A DNA stretch of 63,598 nt from Helcococcus bovis (lineage in GTDB: Bacteria > Bacillota > Clostridia > Tissierellales > Peptoniphilaceae). The stretch lies in assembly GCF_046035435.1 (NCBI RefSeq), contig NZ_JBFNFH010000009.1; one strand, written 5' to 3'. This document shows, in pieces, positions 10,101 through 17,193 of this stretch; within the stretch, counting starts at the first letter, position 1, and every line of letters starts with the position of its first letter. The notes under the pieces are model-generated. The model had not been told where the DNA came from and made no database searches. It saw only the letters and a program-made list of their open reading frames with translations. A program made the translations under genes and the position numbers.

Positions 10101-10392
10101 TCTTTATAGAGATAATTTTCCATTTGAGATAGGATCTAAAACGGGGACAGCTCAACTTGGAAGCATAGATCCTAAAACTGGAAAAAGTTATGAAGATTTA
10201 GTATCAGAAATATCATTTGGACCACTTAATACTCCAGAAATTGCAGTTTATGTTTCTGTAGTAGAAGGTGGAAAATCTACAAATGTTAGAGGGGCAGTAA
10301 ATGATATATACTACGCATATTATAAATATGTAAAAAAAGATCCAGCTTTTACTAATACACGACCAGGAGAGCTAGAAGAAATAAAAAAATAG
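7120..10392 (+). CDS. mrdA: giant class B penicillin-binding protein 2 (elongation transpeptidase)
   Basis: 1090 residues, far longer than E. coli PBP2 (633). It has one N-terminal membrane anchor (about 8-26), the dimerisation-domain motif TRGIIYDRNG (about 48-57), then roughly 300 extra charged, lysine-rich residues before RNYPFRNTASHMLGYIG (about 505). The transpeptidase motifs are S701-TFK, S759-SN and K1007-TGT. About 90 more residues than in E. coli lie between SxN and KTG. It cross-links lateral-wall peptidoglycan. Long PBP2 versions occur in other Clostridia, so the size is a lineage trait rather than a fusion artefact. The ATG follows GGAGGAGAT. Confidence 0.92.
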   Translation: MKKSRLRIVFVVFLIAFLILISRLFELTVINGAKYKKFSDNNRIKQINLDSTRGIIYDRNGIALADNKPIYSLVAYKDRFSSLSDTDKKNTLLEVTKFLENEGINFANNSKFGIYEFMYKEKNDYFKEKTLPDEKVIKAIQDKKILEKIFLSSYKYDDNKIIFYPIKRMRDYINLRGTQMPLKLKFENNKIEIEFEKNEQYDRLLKNKEITDSTKPIDYFIDKVINDDSFLDYLISHPLSRKIIYDVLKENKKESNIILSDIVFNLDRNFIEEKARLNKVSPKITLTSDAKSDFLNLVKDLSIKKLLETAYSDKDQLVIPASKLIILLEKNGIKTNIKFNINEEKKKVELYYAEDSHNINSNLTPVDALIKYAKDSNLLDNFIISDDIIYYAQSSIFESGIYPKIYLKDWQYSYIKDKEDLIDGERKDISAKEFFEKYSKEFNLDFNDVYLKYSTLSILEKINSRGYLAYAPIEIAKNLNKNSIVQIEERIPKDSGFEIILESNRNYPFRNTASHMLGYIGKISSEKEIDEYVEYKKYDLNDIIGKYGLEESFEDTLRGSKGKRLVYTDVYGKTTDVIEETKSVPGNNLYTSIDINLQRQTEKIIEDLLYSVNTGANYQSYFGQYGITAAPKAKIASAVVIDTKTGQVLSMVSKPDYDPNLFVNGISNYAWDKLNNLDPNDIYAPRPILNNVVQSAFIPGSTFKTVVSLTALEKGLDPNDPIYTGGYIEVGDNRFYELLFSQTGGTWGNLNLYDALKVSSNFYFYVLGLGYNPEKQNDVNVQVTLDDINNMTKKLGLQNPTGIEINYPIESGGTSPSIEGKRNIVRIQLRYYLENNLQKYSKKDVKVNDIKLKNDINTIISWVDKGADNSRDDIIKNLESMGYEAEKIIEGQNDNLADRIKYTYLNLAVWTTSDSLNMVIGQGQNSYTPMQMAQLASIIANDGKLMHPTLINKIENYDNSKLIFSQTPKSKDTGININSFKAVKEGMRRASTDVLYRDNFPFEIGSKTGTAQLGSIDPKTGKSYEDLVSEISFGPLNTPEIAVYVSVVEGGKSTNVRGAVNDIYYAYYKYVKKDPAFTNTRPGELEEIKK

Positions 10393-10408
10393 AAAGAATG
10401 AGATTGGA

Positions 10409-10990
10409 ATGAAAAAATATTATATTGATATAAACCAATATGAATTCTTGATTGATAAATTCCCAGAAATCTTAAATAAGTTTTCTGGGAAAACTTTAAT
10501 ATTAAGTTTGATTCAAGAAGACAGAAGTTTAGAAAAAAAATTAAAGATTAGCGATGAAATTATTTTTGATAACTCAGATTATATAAATAGTACAGTAGGG
10601 TTTGCTAAGGCTGTTATGGAAATAGATGATGAAATAGAAATTTTACCATCATCATATAAAATGAAAGAAACATCTGTAGACTTCAATAGATTTATTGAAG
10701 AATTAGAAAATGAAGAATATGAAAATATAATTGTATTATTTGATAATAAATTAGACATTCAAAATAAACCAGAATTATCTAAAAAAGATGAATTAATGGA
10801 AATTTTTGAAGGGATTTATATTTTTGAAGATGAAGAAAATATAGACGAAAATCTAGAAAATAATAAGGATATAGATGATTTAGCAGAAAAAGAAAATAAG
10901 GCTGAAACAGAAAGAGATATTAACAAAGAAGACGTTAAAAAGATTTCAATTTTTGAAAAAATAAAAAGGTTATTTAAAAAAAATGGATAA
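10409..10990 (+). CDS. uncharacterised acidic protein, possibly a degenerate MinD-like protein
   Basis: 193 residues. Residues about 30-117 resemble the middle of MinD/ParA-type ATPases: the order of a DEIIFD...GFAKAVM segment, then EILPSSYKMKE, an EEL helix and NIIVLFDNKLDI parallels MinD's ILPASQTRDK ... EEL ... FIVIDSPAGIE. The Walker A loop (GKGGVGKT) is absent, so it should not hydrolyse ATP. The tail (about 120-180) is a Glu/Asp/Lys-rich linker ending in a basic amphipathic helix (SIFEKIKRLFKKNG), like MinD's membrane-targeting helix. It lies directly after PBP2, where many Clostridia carry minCDE. Family assignment is inference; the ORF itself is secure. Confidence 0.6.
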   Translation: MKKYYIDINQYEFLIDKFPEILNKFSGKTLILSLIQEDRSLEKKLKISDEIIFDNSDYINSTVGFAKAVMEIDDEIEILPSSYKMKETSVDFNRFIEELENEEYENIIVLFDNKLDIQNKPELSKKDELMEIFEGIYIFEDEENIDENLENNKDIDDLAEKENKAETERDINKEDVKKISIFEKIKRLFKKNG

Positions 10991-11963
10991 TTTTAAGTTT
11001 ATATTTGATGACGAAAAGTTAATATGTGGAGAAGTAAAAAATAATAGATTAATAGATTATATTGATGTAAAAAAAAATATAATTGGTAATATATATCGTG
11101 CAAGAATAATTGACTATTTGAATTCTATGGATGCATATGTATTAAATATTGGAGAAGAAAAAAATGCACTTTTGAGAAAAAAATATTTAATAGATAAAGT
11201 GAAACTAGGGGATGATGTTTTAGTTGAAGTAATAAAAGTTCCTGAAGATGATAAAATGATAGAAGTAAGTCAAAAGATAAGTTTAAGTGATGGTTATGTA
11301 ATATTAATGCCATATATAAAAAATAATATTAAAAATATTATCTATGAATTTGAAATACCTTACAAATTAAGAAGTAGAGGAAAATTAATTTCAAATGAAG
11401 AGCTAGAAGGTAGATACTGTAAACTTGTAAATGACTATAAAAAACTCTTAAAAGAAAAGCATATGCTACCAACTCCTAAGTTAATTTATCAGGGGAAATT
11501 TTTGAGAGATTATTTTATTGATTATGACATGGATGTCATATCTAATAAAAAAAATGAATATGCAAATCTAGTAGATAAAAACTTTAATCCTAAATATAAC
11601 GAGATTATATCTTTAGATTTAGCTAACTCAAGAGATAGAAAAGTCCAAAGTGATGAAATCGAAATCGTAATAGATAGATTAGAAGCGTTGACGGTTATTG
11701 ATATTAATTCAAAATATTCTAATCATGCATTAGACAAAGAAAAATTATCATTAGAAGTAAATATGAAAAGTATTGAAGAAATTGCTATACAAATAAAATT
11801 AAGAAATATAAAAAAGATGCTTATTATAGATTTTCTAAGGATGAATGCAGATAATAAATTAAAGCTTAAAAATAAAATAAAAGATGTATTTCAAGAGTAT
11901 GGGTTACAATATAAAATAATGGGATTTTCAAATATGGATTTGTTTGAAATTATAGTGTTTTAG
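10983..11963 (+). CDS. rng: ribonuclease E/G family protein, short form
   Basis: 326 residues, shorter than typical RNase G (about 490). It has an N-terminal S1-like RNA-binding segment (GNIYRARIIDYLNSMDAYVLNIG) and a DNase I-like catalytic core with metal-binding Asp240 (LTVIDINS) and Asp283 (LIIDFLRM), plus the EEIAIQIKLRNI helix. The protein ends soon after the core; I see no CPxC zinc-link cysteines. It overlaps the previous gene by 8 bp and directly precedes the rplU promoter, a common RNase G/rplU arrangement. Endonucleolytic rRNA/mRNA processing is the likely role. Confidence 0.82.
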   Translation: MDNFKFIFDDEKLICGEVKNNRLIDYIDVKKNIIGNIYRARIIDYLNSMDAYVLNIGEEKNALLRKKYLIDKVKLGDDVLVEVIKVPEDDKMIEVSQKISLSDGYVILMPYIKNNIKNIIYEFEIPYKLRSRGKLISNEELEGRYCKLVNDYKKLLKEKHMLPTPKLIYQGKFLRDYFIDYDMDVISNKKNEYANLVDKNFNPKYNEIISLDLANSRDRKVQSDEIEIVIDRLEALTVIDINSKYSNHALDKEKLSLEVNMKSIEEIAIQIKLRNIKKMLIIDFLRMNADNKLKLKNKIKDVFQEYGLQYKIMGFSNMDLFEIIVF

Positions 11964-11964
11964 T

Positions 11965-11993
11965 TTGACAATGATCCTTTTAGATGATATAAT
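11965..11993 (+). promoter_or_regulatory. consensus sigma-A promoter for rplU
   Basis: TTGACA (11965-11970), a 17-bp spacer and TATAAT (11988-11993): a perfect consensus match starting 1 bp after the rng stop codon. Expected transcription start is about 12000, giving a leader of about 75 nt before rplU. Confidence 0.9.
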
Positions 11994-12016
11994 ATTTCAG
12001 TATCTAAACCGCATAC

Positions 12017-12044
12017 AAATAGGTTTAAGCATAAGCACCTATTT
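12017..12044 (+). promoter_or_regulatory. hairpin in the rplU leader (candidate L21 leader)
   Basis: AAATAGGT (12017-12024) and ACCTATTT (12037-12044) form a perfect 8-bp stem with a 12-base loop (TTAAGCATAAGC), inside the rplU 5' leader. Conserved L21 leader RNAs, probably bound by L21 itself, are known upstream of rplU in Firmicutes. Position and fold fit that class, but I have no covariance-model match. Confidence 0.6.
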
Positions 12045-12074
12045 AGCGAGAAAATAATTAAGGAGGAAGATACT

Positions 12075-12383
12075 ATGTACGCAGTAATTAAAACAGGTGG
12101 TAAACAATACCAAGTTAAAGAAGGCGATATTTTAAAAGTTGAAAAATTAGATTTAGAACAAGGTGCAAAATTTGATTTTGAAGAAGTTCTATTAGTTTCA
12201 AATGAAGGTGAAGTTAAAGTTGGTTCACCAATTGTTGAAGGAGCTAAAGTTAATGCTGAAGTTTTAGAACACGGTAGAGGAAAGAAAATCGTTGTTTTCA
12301 AATATAAACCAAAAAAAGGTTCTTCAAGCAGACAAGGTCACAGACAACCATATACAAGAGTTAGAATTAATTCAATAGGATAA
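12075..12383 (+). CDS. rplU: 50S ribosomal protein L21
   Basis: 102 residues, normal length, with the diagnostic start MYAVIKTGGKQYQVKEGD, the central EVLEHGRGKKIVVFKYKPKK and the end GHRQPYTRVRI. It binds 23S rRNA in the large subunit. The ATG follows AAGGAGGAAGATACT. First gene of the rplU-prp-rpmA operon; its stop overlaps the prp start (TAATG). Confidence 0.97.
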   Translation: MYAVIKTGGKQYQVKEGDILKVEKLDLEQGAKFDFEEVLLVSNEGEVKVGSPIVEGAKVNAEVLEHGRGKKIVVFKYKPKKGSSSRQGHRQPYTRVRINSIG

Positions 12384-12718
12384 TGATAAGAGTAGATATT
12401 TATTTAAGTGAAGGTAAAATTAAAGGTTTTAATGTTTCAGGTCATGCTGAGTTTGAAGATACAGGAAAAGATATTGTATGTGCAGGAGTTTCGATTCTAA
12501 CATATAATACAATAGACACATTTACCGATATACTTAAAATAAAAGATTACATTAAATATTCTATAGAAGAAAATGATATAGAACTTACATTAGATAAGGA
12601 ATTAGACAAACAAAAAATGCACGATGCACAGTTGATATTACAAAAATATGAGCTAGGCATACAATCTATATTAAAAGAATATAGTGATTATATCGAATTA
12701 TACTATACGGAGGTATAA
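12383..12718 (+). CDS. prp: ribosomal-processing cysteine protease Prp
   Basis: 111 residues with the catalytic pair His21 (SGHA) and Cys33 (DIVCAGVS). Prp removes the N-terminal extension of L27 in Firmicutes lacking a short L27. The substrate gene, rpmA, follows immediately and does encode that extension, so the pair is functionally coherent. Translation is coupled to rplU by an overlapping stop/start. Confidence 0.94.
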   Translation: MIRVDIYLSEGKIKGFNVSGHAEFEDTGKDIVCAGVSILTYNTIDTFTDILKIKDYIKYSIEENDIELTLDKELDKQKMHDAQLILQKYELGIQSILKEYSDYIELYYTEV

Positions 12719-12719
12719 A

Positions 12720-13010
12720 ATGTTAAAATTAAATTTACAATTTTTCGCAAGTAAAAAAGGGGTATCATCAACAAGAAACGGTAGAGACTCAAGAGCTAAA
12801 AGATTAGGAGCTAAGAGAAGTGATGGACAATTTGTACTTGCTGGAAATATCTTAGTAAGACAAAGAGGTACAAAAATTCATCCAGGGGCAAATGTAGGTA
12901 TTGGTAAAGATGATACATTATTTGCAAAAGCTGATGGTATCGTTAAATTTGAAAGATTTGACAAGACAAGAAAAAAAGTTAGTGTTTATACAAGAGAACA
13001 ATTAGCTTAA
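12720..13010 (+). CDS. rpmA: 50S ribosomal protein L27 with cleavable N-terminal extension
   Basis: 96 residues from ATG 12720, chosen because CGGAGG lies at 12708-12713 and because the protein then starts MLKLNLQFFASKKG, the known Prp substrate form cleaved between FFA and SKKG. The frame is open further upstream (GTG at 12684), but that would overlap prp and add non-conserved residues. L27's mature N-terminus reaches the peptidyl-transferase centre. Confidence 0.96.
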   Translation: MLKLNLQFFASKKGVSSTRNGRDSRAKRLGAKRSDGQFVLAGNILVRQRGTKIHPGANVGIGKDDTLFAKADGIVKFERFDKTRKKVSVYTREQLA

Positions 13011-13026
13011 TTAATTGAAAAGTATG

Positions 13027-13060
13027 TATCCAGAAATTTAATTTTTCTGGATATTTTTTT
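13027..13060 (+). terminator. Rho-independent terminator after rpmA
   Basis: TATCCAGAAA (13027-13036) pairs with TTTCTGGATA (13044-13053), followed by seven T residues. Confidence 0.9.
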
Positions 13061-13101
13061 TATAAATGTAATATGATTACATAACCTGAAAAGAGGTAAA
13101 A

Positions 13102-14376
13102 ATGTTTTTAGATGTAGCAAAGATTATTTTAAGATCTGGAGCAGGTGGAGATGGAGCAATTGCTTGGAGAAGAGAAATCTTTGAACCTGCAGGCGGACCT
13201 GCGGGAGGAGATGGAGGAGATGGAGGAAGTGTAATATTAAAAGCTGACTCCAATGTACAAACACTATTGGATTTTAAGTACAGACGTCACTTTTTTGCAC
13301 AAAATGGTGAACCTGGAAGAAATAAAAAACAATATGGTAAAAAAGGTGAAGATTTATATGTAAAAGTACCAGTGGGTACAATTGTAAGAGAAGCAAAATC
13401 AAACAAGGTAATTTGTGATTTAATTGAAGATGGTGAAGAGTTTGTAATTGCAAAAGGTGGAAAAGGTGGAAAAGGAAATGCTAAATTTGCAAATTCCATA
13501 AGACAAGCGCCTAAATTTGCAGAACCAGGAGAAAATTCACAGGAAATAGAAGTAATATTAGAAGTTAAATTAATTGCTGATATAGGCTTAATAGGGCTTC
13601 CAAATGTTGGTAAATCATCATTACTTTCAATTCTATCTGATGCAAAACCTAAAATTGCAAACTATCATTTTACAACATTAACTCCTAATCTAGGAGTAGT
13701 AAAAATTGATTTTCAAAATAATTTTGTGATAGCTGATATTCCAGGTTTAATTGATGGGGCAAGTGAAGGTGTAGGTTTAGGGCATCAGTTCTTAAAACAC
13801 GTTGAAAGAACACGTCTTTTAGTACATGTGCTTGATATGGCTGGTAGTGAAGGTAGAGATCCGATTGATGATTTTAATGTTATAATGAATGAATTAAGCA
13901 ATTATAGTGATAAATTAAGAGAAAAGGATTTATTCGTAGTTGCTAATAAAATGGACTTACCAAATGCAGTGGAAAATTTAGAAATTTTTAAATTAAATTT
14001 CCCAGAATTAAAAGTAATTGAAACTTCTGCAGCCACAACAAAAGGTATAGAAGACTTAAAATACTATATGTTTGAAAGATTAAAAGGAATTGAAAAAGAT
14101 TATCATAGCTTGGATGAAGACGAAAGATTAGATTTAGAATCATTTTTCAAAGTTGATAGAACTATTGAAGTTAAAAAGAAAAATGGGGAATATATCGTTA
14201 AAGGTTATCCAATTTCTGAACTTATTAGAAAAACAAACTTTGATGATTATGAATCATTGAGACATTTTGAAGCTGTATTAGAAAAAATGGGTGTAATGGC
14301 TCAATTAGAAGAATTAGGTATAGAAGATGGGGATACTATCCACGTTGAAAGTATACAGATAGAATATTTTGGATAG
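13102..14376 (+). CDS. obg: ribosome-assembly GTPase Obg
   Basis: 424 residues: a glycine-rich Obg fold (about 1-158), a G domain (GLPNVGKSSLL; DIPGLIDGASEG; NKMD) and a C-terminal OCT domain (about 345-424). It binds the 50S subunit late in assembly and responds to GTP/ppGpp in studied species. It starts after the rpmA terminator with its own AAGAGGT ribosome site and leads the yhbY-nadD-yqeK-rsfS genes. Confidence 0.96.
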   Translation: MFLDVAKIILRSGAGGDGAIAWRREIFEPAGGPAGGDGGDGGSVILKADSNVQTLLDFKYRRHFFAQNGEPGRNKKQYGKKGEDLYVKVPVGTIVREAKSNKVICDLIEDGEEFVIAKGGKGGKGNAKFANSIRQAPKFAEPGENSQEIEVILEVKLIADIGLIGLPNVGKSSLLSILSDAKPKIANYHFTTLTPNLGVVKIDFQNNFVIADIPGLIDGASEGVGLGHQFLKHVERTRLLVHVLDMAGSEGRDPIDDFNVIMNELSNYSDKLREKDLFVVANKMDLPNAVENLEIFKLNFPELKVIETSAATTKGIEDLKYYMFERLKGIEKDYHSLDEDERLDLESFFKVDRTIEVKKKNGEYIVKGYPISELIRKTNFDDYESLRHFEAVLEKMGVMAQLEELGIEDGDTIHVESIQIEYFG

Positions 14377-14383
14377 GAGAAAT

Positions 14384-14674
14384 ATGATTAATTCAAGACA
14401 AAGATCATATCTAAAATCATTAGCAAATACAATGGAAGTTAAAATAATAATTGGTAAAAATGGTATTACTGATAATTTAATTAAACAAATTCATGACACA
14501 TTAAACGCTAATGAATTAGTAAAGATTAAAATATTAAAAAATAATTTATTTGATGATAAAGAAACAATACAAGAAATTTTAGAAAAATTAAGTGCAGATT
14601 TTGTATCACATATGGGTTCAAAATTTGTAATTTATAGACAGTCAAAAGAAAAGATAATTACACTTCCAAAATAG
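14384..14674 (+). CDS. yhbY: YhbY-type CRM-domain RNA-binding protein
   Basis: 96 residues; the start RQRSYLKSLANTMEVKIIIGKNG matches the CRM fold of YhbY, which associates with pre-50S particles. An upstream TTG at 14369 is open, but ATG 14384 has AGGAG at 14375-14379 and gives the family-typical N-terminus. It sits between obg and nadD as in many Firmicutes. Confidence 0.9.
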   Translation: MINSRQRSYLKSLANTMEVKIIIGKNGITDNLIKQIHDTLNANELVKIKILKNNLFDDKETIQEILEKLSADFVSHMGSKFVIYRQSKEKIITLPK

Positions 14675-14683
14675 GAGTAAATT

Positions 14684-15274
14684 ATGAAAAAAATAGGAGT
14701 ATTTGGATCATCATTTAATCCAATACACATAGGACATTTATTAGTATCAGATCAAGCAAGAATAAGAGTAAATTTGGATAAAGTTTTATTTATACCGACA
14801 GCTAATCCATATCATAAAAATGTAGATTTATTAGATTATGATATTAGATATGAAATGACAAAGAAAACTATAGAAGATAATCCATTTTTTGAAATGTCTG
14901 ATATAGAAAGAGACTTAAAAACAGCGTCATATAGCTTTGATATAATAAAAAAATTAAAATCTCAAATCGATGCTGAAATTTATTTTATAATAGGAAGTGA
15001 CAGCTTTATAAACTTAGACACATGGCATAGATATGAAGAATTTATCAAAATGGTAAATTTGGTTGTATTTCAAAGACCAGGATATAATATAAACTTAGAT
15101 TTTATCGAAAAATATAGAAGTTTAACTAAAAAAGAAATAATATTTTATGATGACATTCAAATCTTAATTTCGTCATCTCAGATAAGAAAAGATATAAAAA
15201 ACGATATATTTCCCAAATATTTATTAAGAGATGAAACTATTAAATATATTATGGAGAATAACTTATGGCATTGA
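14684..15274 (+). CDS. nadD: nicotinate-nucleotide adenylyltransferase
   Basis: 196 residues. The nucleotidyltransferase motif GSFNPIHIGHL (HxGH) and the ISSSQIR signature near the C-terminus are present. It makes nicotinic acid adenine dinucleotide from NaMN and ATP in NAD synthesis. It overlaps yqeK by 10 bp. Start ATG follows TAGGAGTAAATT. Confidence 0.95.
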   Translation: MKKIGVFGSSFNPIHIGHLLVSDQARIRVNLDKVLFIPTANPYHKNVDLLDYDIRYEMTKKTIEDNPFFEMSDIERDLKTASYSFDIIKKLKSQIDAEIYFIIGSDSFINLDTWHRYEEFIKMVNLVVFQRPGYNINLDFIEKYRSLTKKEIIFYDDIQILISSSQIRKDIKNDIFPKYLLRDETIKYIMENNLWH

Positions 15275-15843
15275 GTTTTGAAAATATAAAATTAAATTTA
15301 CAAAAAGTTTTGAAAGTATCAAGATATGAGCATGTTTTAAGAGTAAATGAAACTGCATTGAGATTAAATAAAGACTTAAATCTTGGATTAAATGAGGATG
15401 AGATACAATATGCTTGTCTGTTACATGATTGTGCTAAAAATAATGAAGAATTTTATTTTGAAAAATTTAAAGAGAAATATAATTTAAAAGAAAAAGAAGT
15501 GTTTGAAATACCAGTATTAGCACATACTATATTGGGGTCGATAGTGGCTAAAGAAATATACGGTGTAGAAAATAATAAAGTATTAGATGCAATAAGATGG
15601 CATACTACTGGCAAAGCAGATATGACACTTTTAGAAAAATTAGTATTCATAGCAGATTATATAGAGCCGGAAAGAAGTTTTGAGACAGTAGATGAAGTTA
15701 GAAAAAAAGTAATGGAAAATTTTGATTTAGGTATTTTACTATCATTAAATAATCAAATTAAGTATTTAATCTCAATAAATGCTATAATTGATTTGAAGAC
15801 AGTAGAAGCAAGAAACTATTTACAAAGGAGTATAGATGAATAA
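15265..15843 (+). CDS. yqeK: YqeK-type HD-domain hydrolase (diadenosine tetraphosphatase)
   Basis: 192 residues with the HD metal site LLHDCAKN and a downstream histidine in VLAHTILG. YqeK-family enzymes cleave Ap4A symmetrically. Translation begins inside nadD (ATG 15265, GGAG upstream), and its stop overlaps the rsfS start. Position between nadD and rsfS is standard in Firmicutes. Confidence 0.92.
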   Translation: MALSFENIKLNLQKVLKVSRYEHVLRVNETALRLNKDLNLGLNEDEIQYACLLHDCAKNNEEFYFEKFKEKYNLKEKEVFEIPVLAHTILGSIVAKEIYGVENNKVLDAIRWHTTGKADMTLLEKLVFIADYIEPERSFETVDEVRKKVMENFDLGILLSLNNQIKYLISINAIIDLKTVEARNYLQRSIDE

Positions 15844-16144
15844 ACTAGATATAGTTGTAAAAGCTTGTGAAGATAAGTTGGGAGAAAATATTAAAGTAAT
15901 TTCAATTGATGAAAAATCAACTATTGCAGATTATTTTGTTCTTGTAACAGGAAAATCAATCCAACAAACAAAAGCTATTTCAGATGAAATTGAAGAAAAA
16001 ATTGAAAAAGCAGGATTTACGGTTTTAGGAAATGAAGGCTTTAGAGATGCAAGTTGGATTTTAATGGACTTAGGAGATATAATTGTCCACATATTTACAG
16101 AGGAACAAAGAGAGTTTTATAATTTAGAAAAATTATGGGATTAA
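15836..16144 (+). CDS. rsfS: ribosome silencing factor RsfS
   Basis: 102 residues (usual length about 110) with KSTIADYFVLVTGKSIQQTKAIS and DLGDIIVHIF. RsfS binds L14 and blocks subunit joining when nutrients are low. It overlaps yqeK by 8 bp, with AAAGGAG upstream inside yqeK. Confidence 0.95.
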   Translation: MNKLDIVVKACEDKLGENIKVISIDEKSTIADYFVLVTGKSIQQTKAISDEIEEKIEKAGFTVLGNEGFRDASWILMDLGDIIVHIFTEEQREFYNLEKLWD

Positions 16145-16168
16145 GACAGCTCGCCCGATGAGGTGAGT

Positions 16169-16792
16169 ATGAAAATAAAAAACTATTTAGATAAAATTTT
16201 AATAGCTATAGTTATAATTATCATAATAATTATAGGTGTAGTTAATAGAAAAAGTGAAGATAATATAGACAATGAAGAAATATTAAAAAAGTCTTTGGAT
16301 GTAGTAGAAACAAATACTGAAAAATTTAAGGAAGATAAAAAAATCGAAAAAAATATAATATATGTACATGTAACAGGATGTGTTGCAAAACAAGGCGTAT
16401 ATCAATTAAAGGCTGAAAGCCGAGTAAAAGATTTAATTGATAAGGCTGGAGGATTTTGTAAAGATGTAGATATTGAAAGTATAAATCTTTCACAAAAATT
16501 AAAAGATGAAATGAAAATTCATGTATATAAAATTGGAGAGATTGAAAAAAGTAGCTCTAAAAATCAAAATACGTCTTCGAATAAGCAAAATTCTGATACA
16601 TCAAAGATAAATATTAATTCTGCAACGAAAGAAGAGCTGATGACATTACCAGGAGTAGGTTCTTCCAGAGCTGATGAAATTATTAAATACAGAGATGAAA
16701 ATAAATTTCAAACCATAGAAGATATAAAAAATATTTCTGGAATTGGTGAAAAAAGTTTTGAGAAAATTAAAGAAAAAATAACTGTTGATTGA
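16169..16792 (+). CDS. comEA: ComEA-like DNA-binding protein (SLBB plus helix-hairpin-helix)
   Basis: 207 residues from ATG 16169 (a GTG at 16163 is also in frame). It has an N-terminal membrane anchor (about 10-30), an SLBB domain (IYVHVTGCVAKQGVYQL), a Ser/Asn/Lys linker and a C-terminal helix-hairpin-helix pair (INSATKEELMTLPGVGSSRADEII cut at INIS.. in two repeats). In competent bacteria this protein binds incoming DNA outside the membrane. The usual partner comEC is not next to it here. The preceding 18 bp are unusually G+C rich and hold the AGGTGA ribosome site. Confidence 0.85.
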   Translation: MKIKNYLDKILIAIVIIIIIIIGVVNRKSEDNIDNEEILKKSLDVVETNTEKFKEDKKIEKNIIYVHVTGCVAKQGVYQLKAESRVKDLIDKAGGFCKDVDIESINLSQKLKDEMKIHVYKIGEIEKSSSKNQNTSSNKQNSDTSKININSATKEELMTLPGVGSSRADEIIKYRDENKFQTIEDIKNISGIGEKSFEKIKEKITVD

Positions 16793-16817
16793 AATTATAC
16801 ATTCTATTTGATATAAT
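16789..16817 (+). promoter_or_regulatory. sigma-A promoter for secG
   Basis: TTGAAA (16789-16794), 17-bp spacer, TATAAT (16812-16817), overlapping the comEA stop codon. Confidence 0.75.
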
Positions 16818-16850
16818 TTTAATATTGTAAAGATTATGAAAGAGGAAACT

Positions 16851-17078
16851 ATGCAAAATATTTTATTAGGGATATTATTAATTTCATGTGTTGTTGTAAT
16901 CATTTCAACAATGTTAATGGAACCAAAAGCAGAAGGTATGGGATCAATTTCTGGTTCAGCTGCTAATGTATTTGGTAAAACAGCATCAAGAGGAAAAGAA
17001 AAACTTTTAAGTAGTTTAACTTGGATTTCAGGTGTAGTATTTGTTATTACAACAATACTTTTAGCTATTATAAAATAG
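16851..17078 (+). CDS. secG: preprotein translocase subunit SecG
   Basis: 75 residues from ATG 16851, with two membrane segments and the family block MLMEPKAEGMGSISG between them. The earlier in-frame ATG at 16836 is less likely because GAGG (16842-16845) serves the later one. SecG supports SecYE-mediated export. It has its own promoter and terminator. Confidence 0.92.
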   Translation: MQNILLGILLISCVVVIISTMLMEPKAEGMGSISGSAANVFGKTASRGKEKLLSSLTWISGVVFVITTILLAIIK

Positions 17079-17091
17079 TTGATTTTTAATT

Positions 17092-17129
17092 GTGTTGCGA
17101 AATGATTTTCATTTTGTAACACTTTTTTT
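17092..17129 (+). terminator. Rho-independent terminator of secG
   Basis: GTGTTGCGAAATG (17092-17104) pairs over 13 positions (two G-U) with CATTTTGTAACAC (17110-17122), followed by seven T residues. Confidence 0.88.
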
Positions 17130-17193
17130 ATTGTATAAATCACAATAGTATATATGATATAATTATAATGAAAAAGATATAGAGGATAAAAAT

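Noticed and set aside
12684..12719. Upstream GTG start for L27
   Set aside because: It lies inside prp and adds residues before the conserved Prp-cleaved leader; ATG 12720 has a proper ribosome site.
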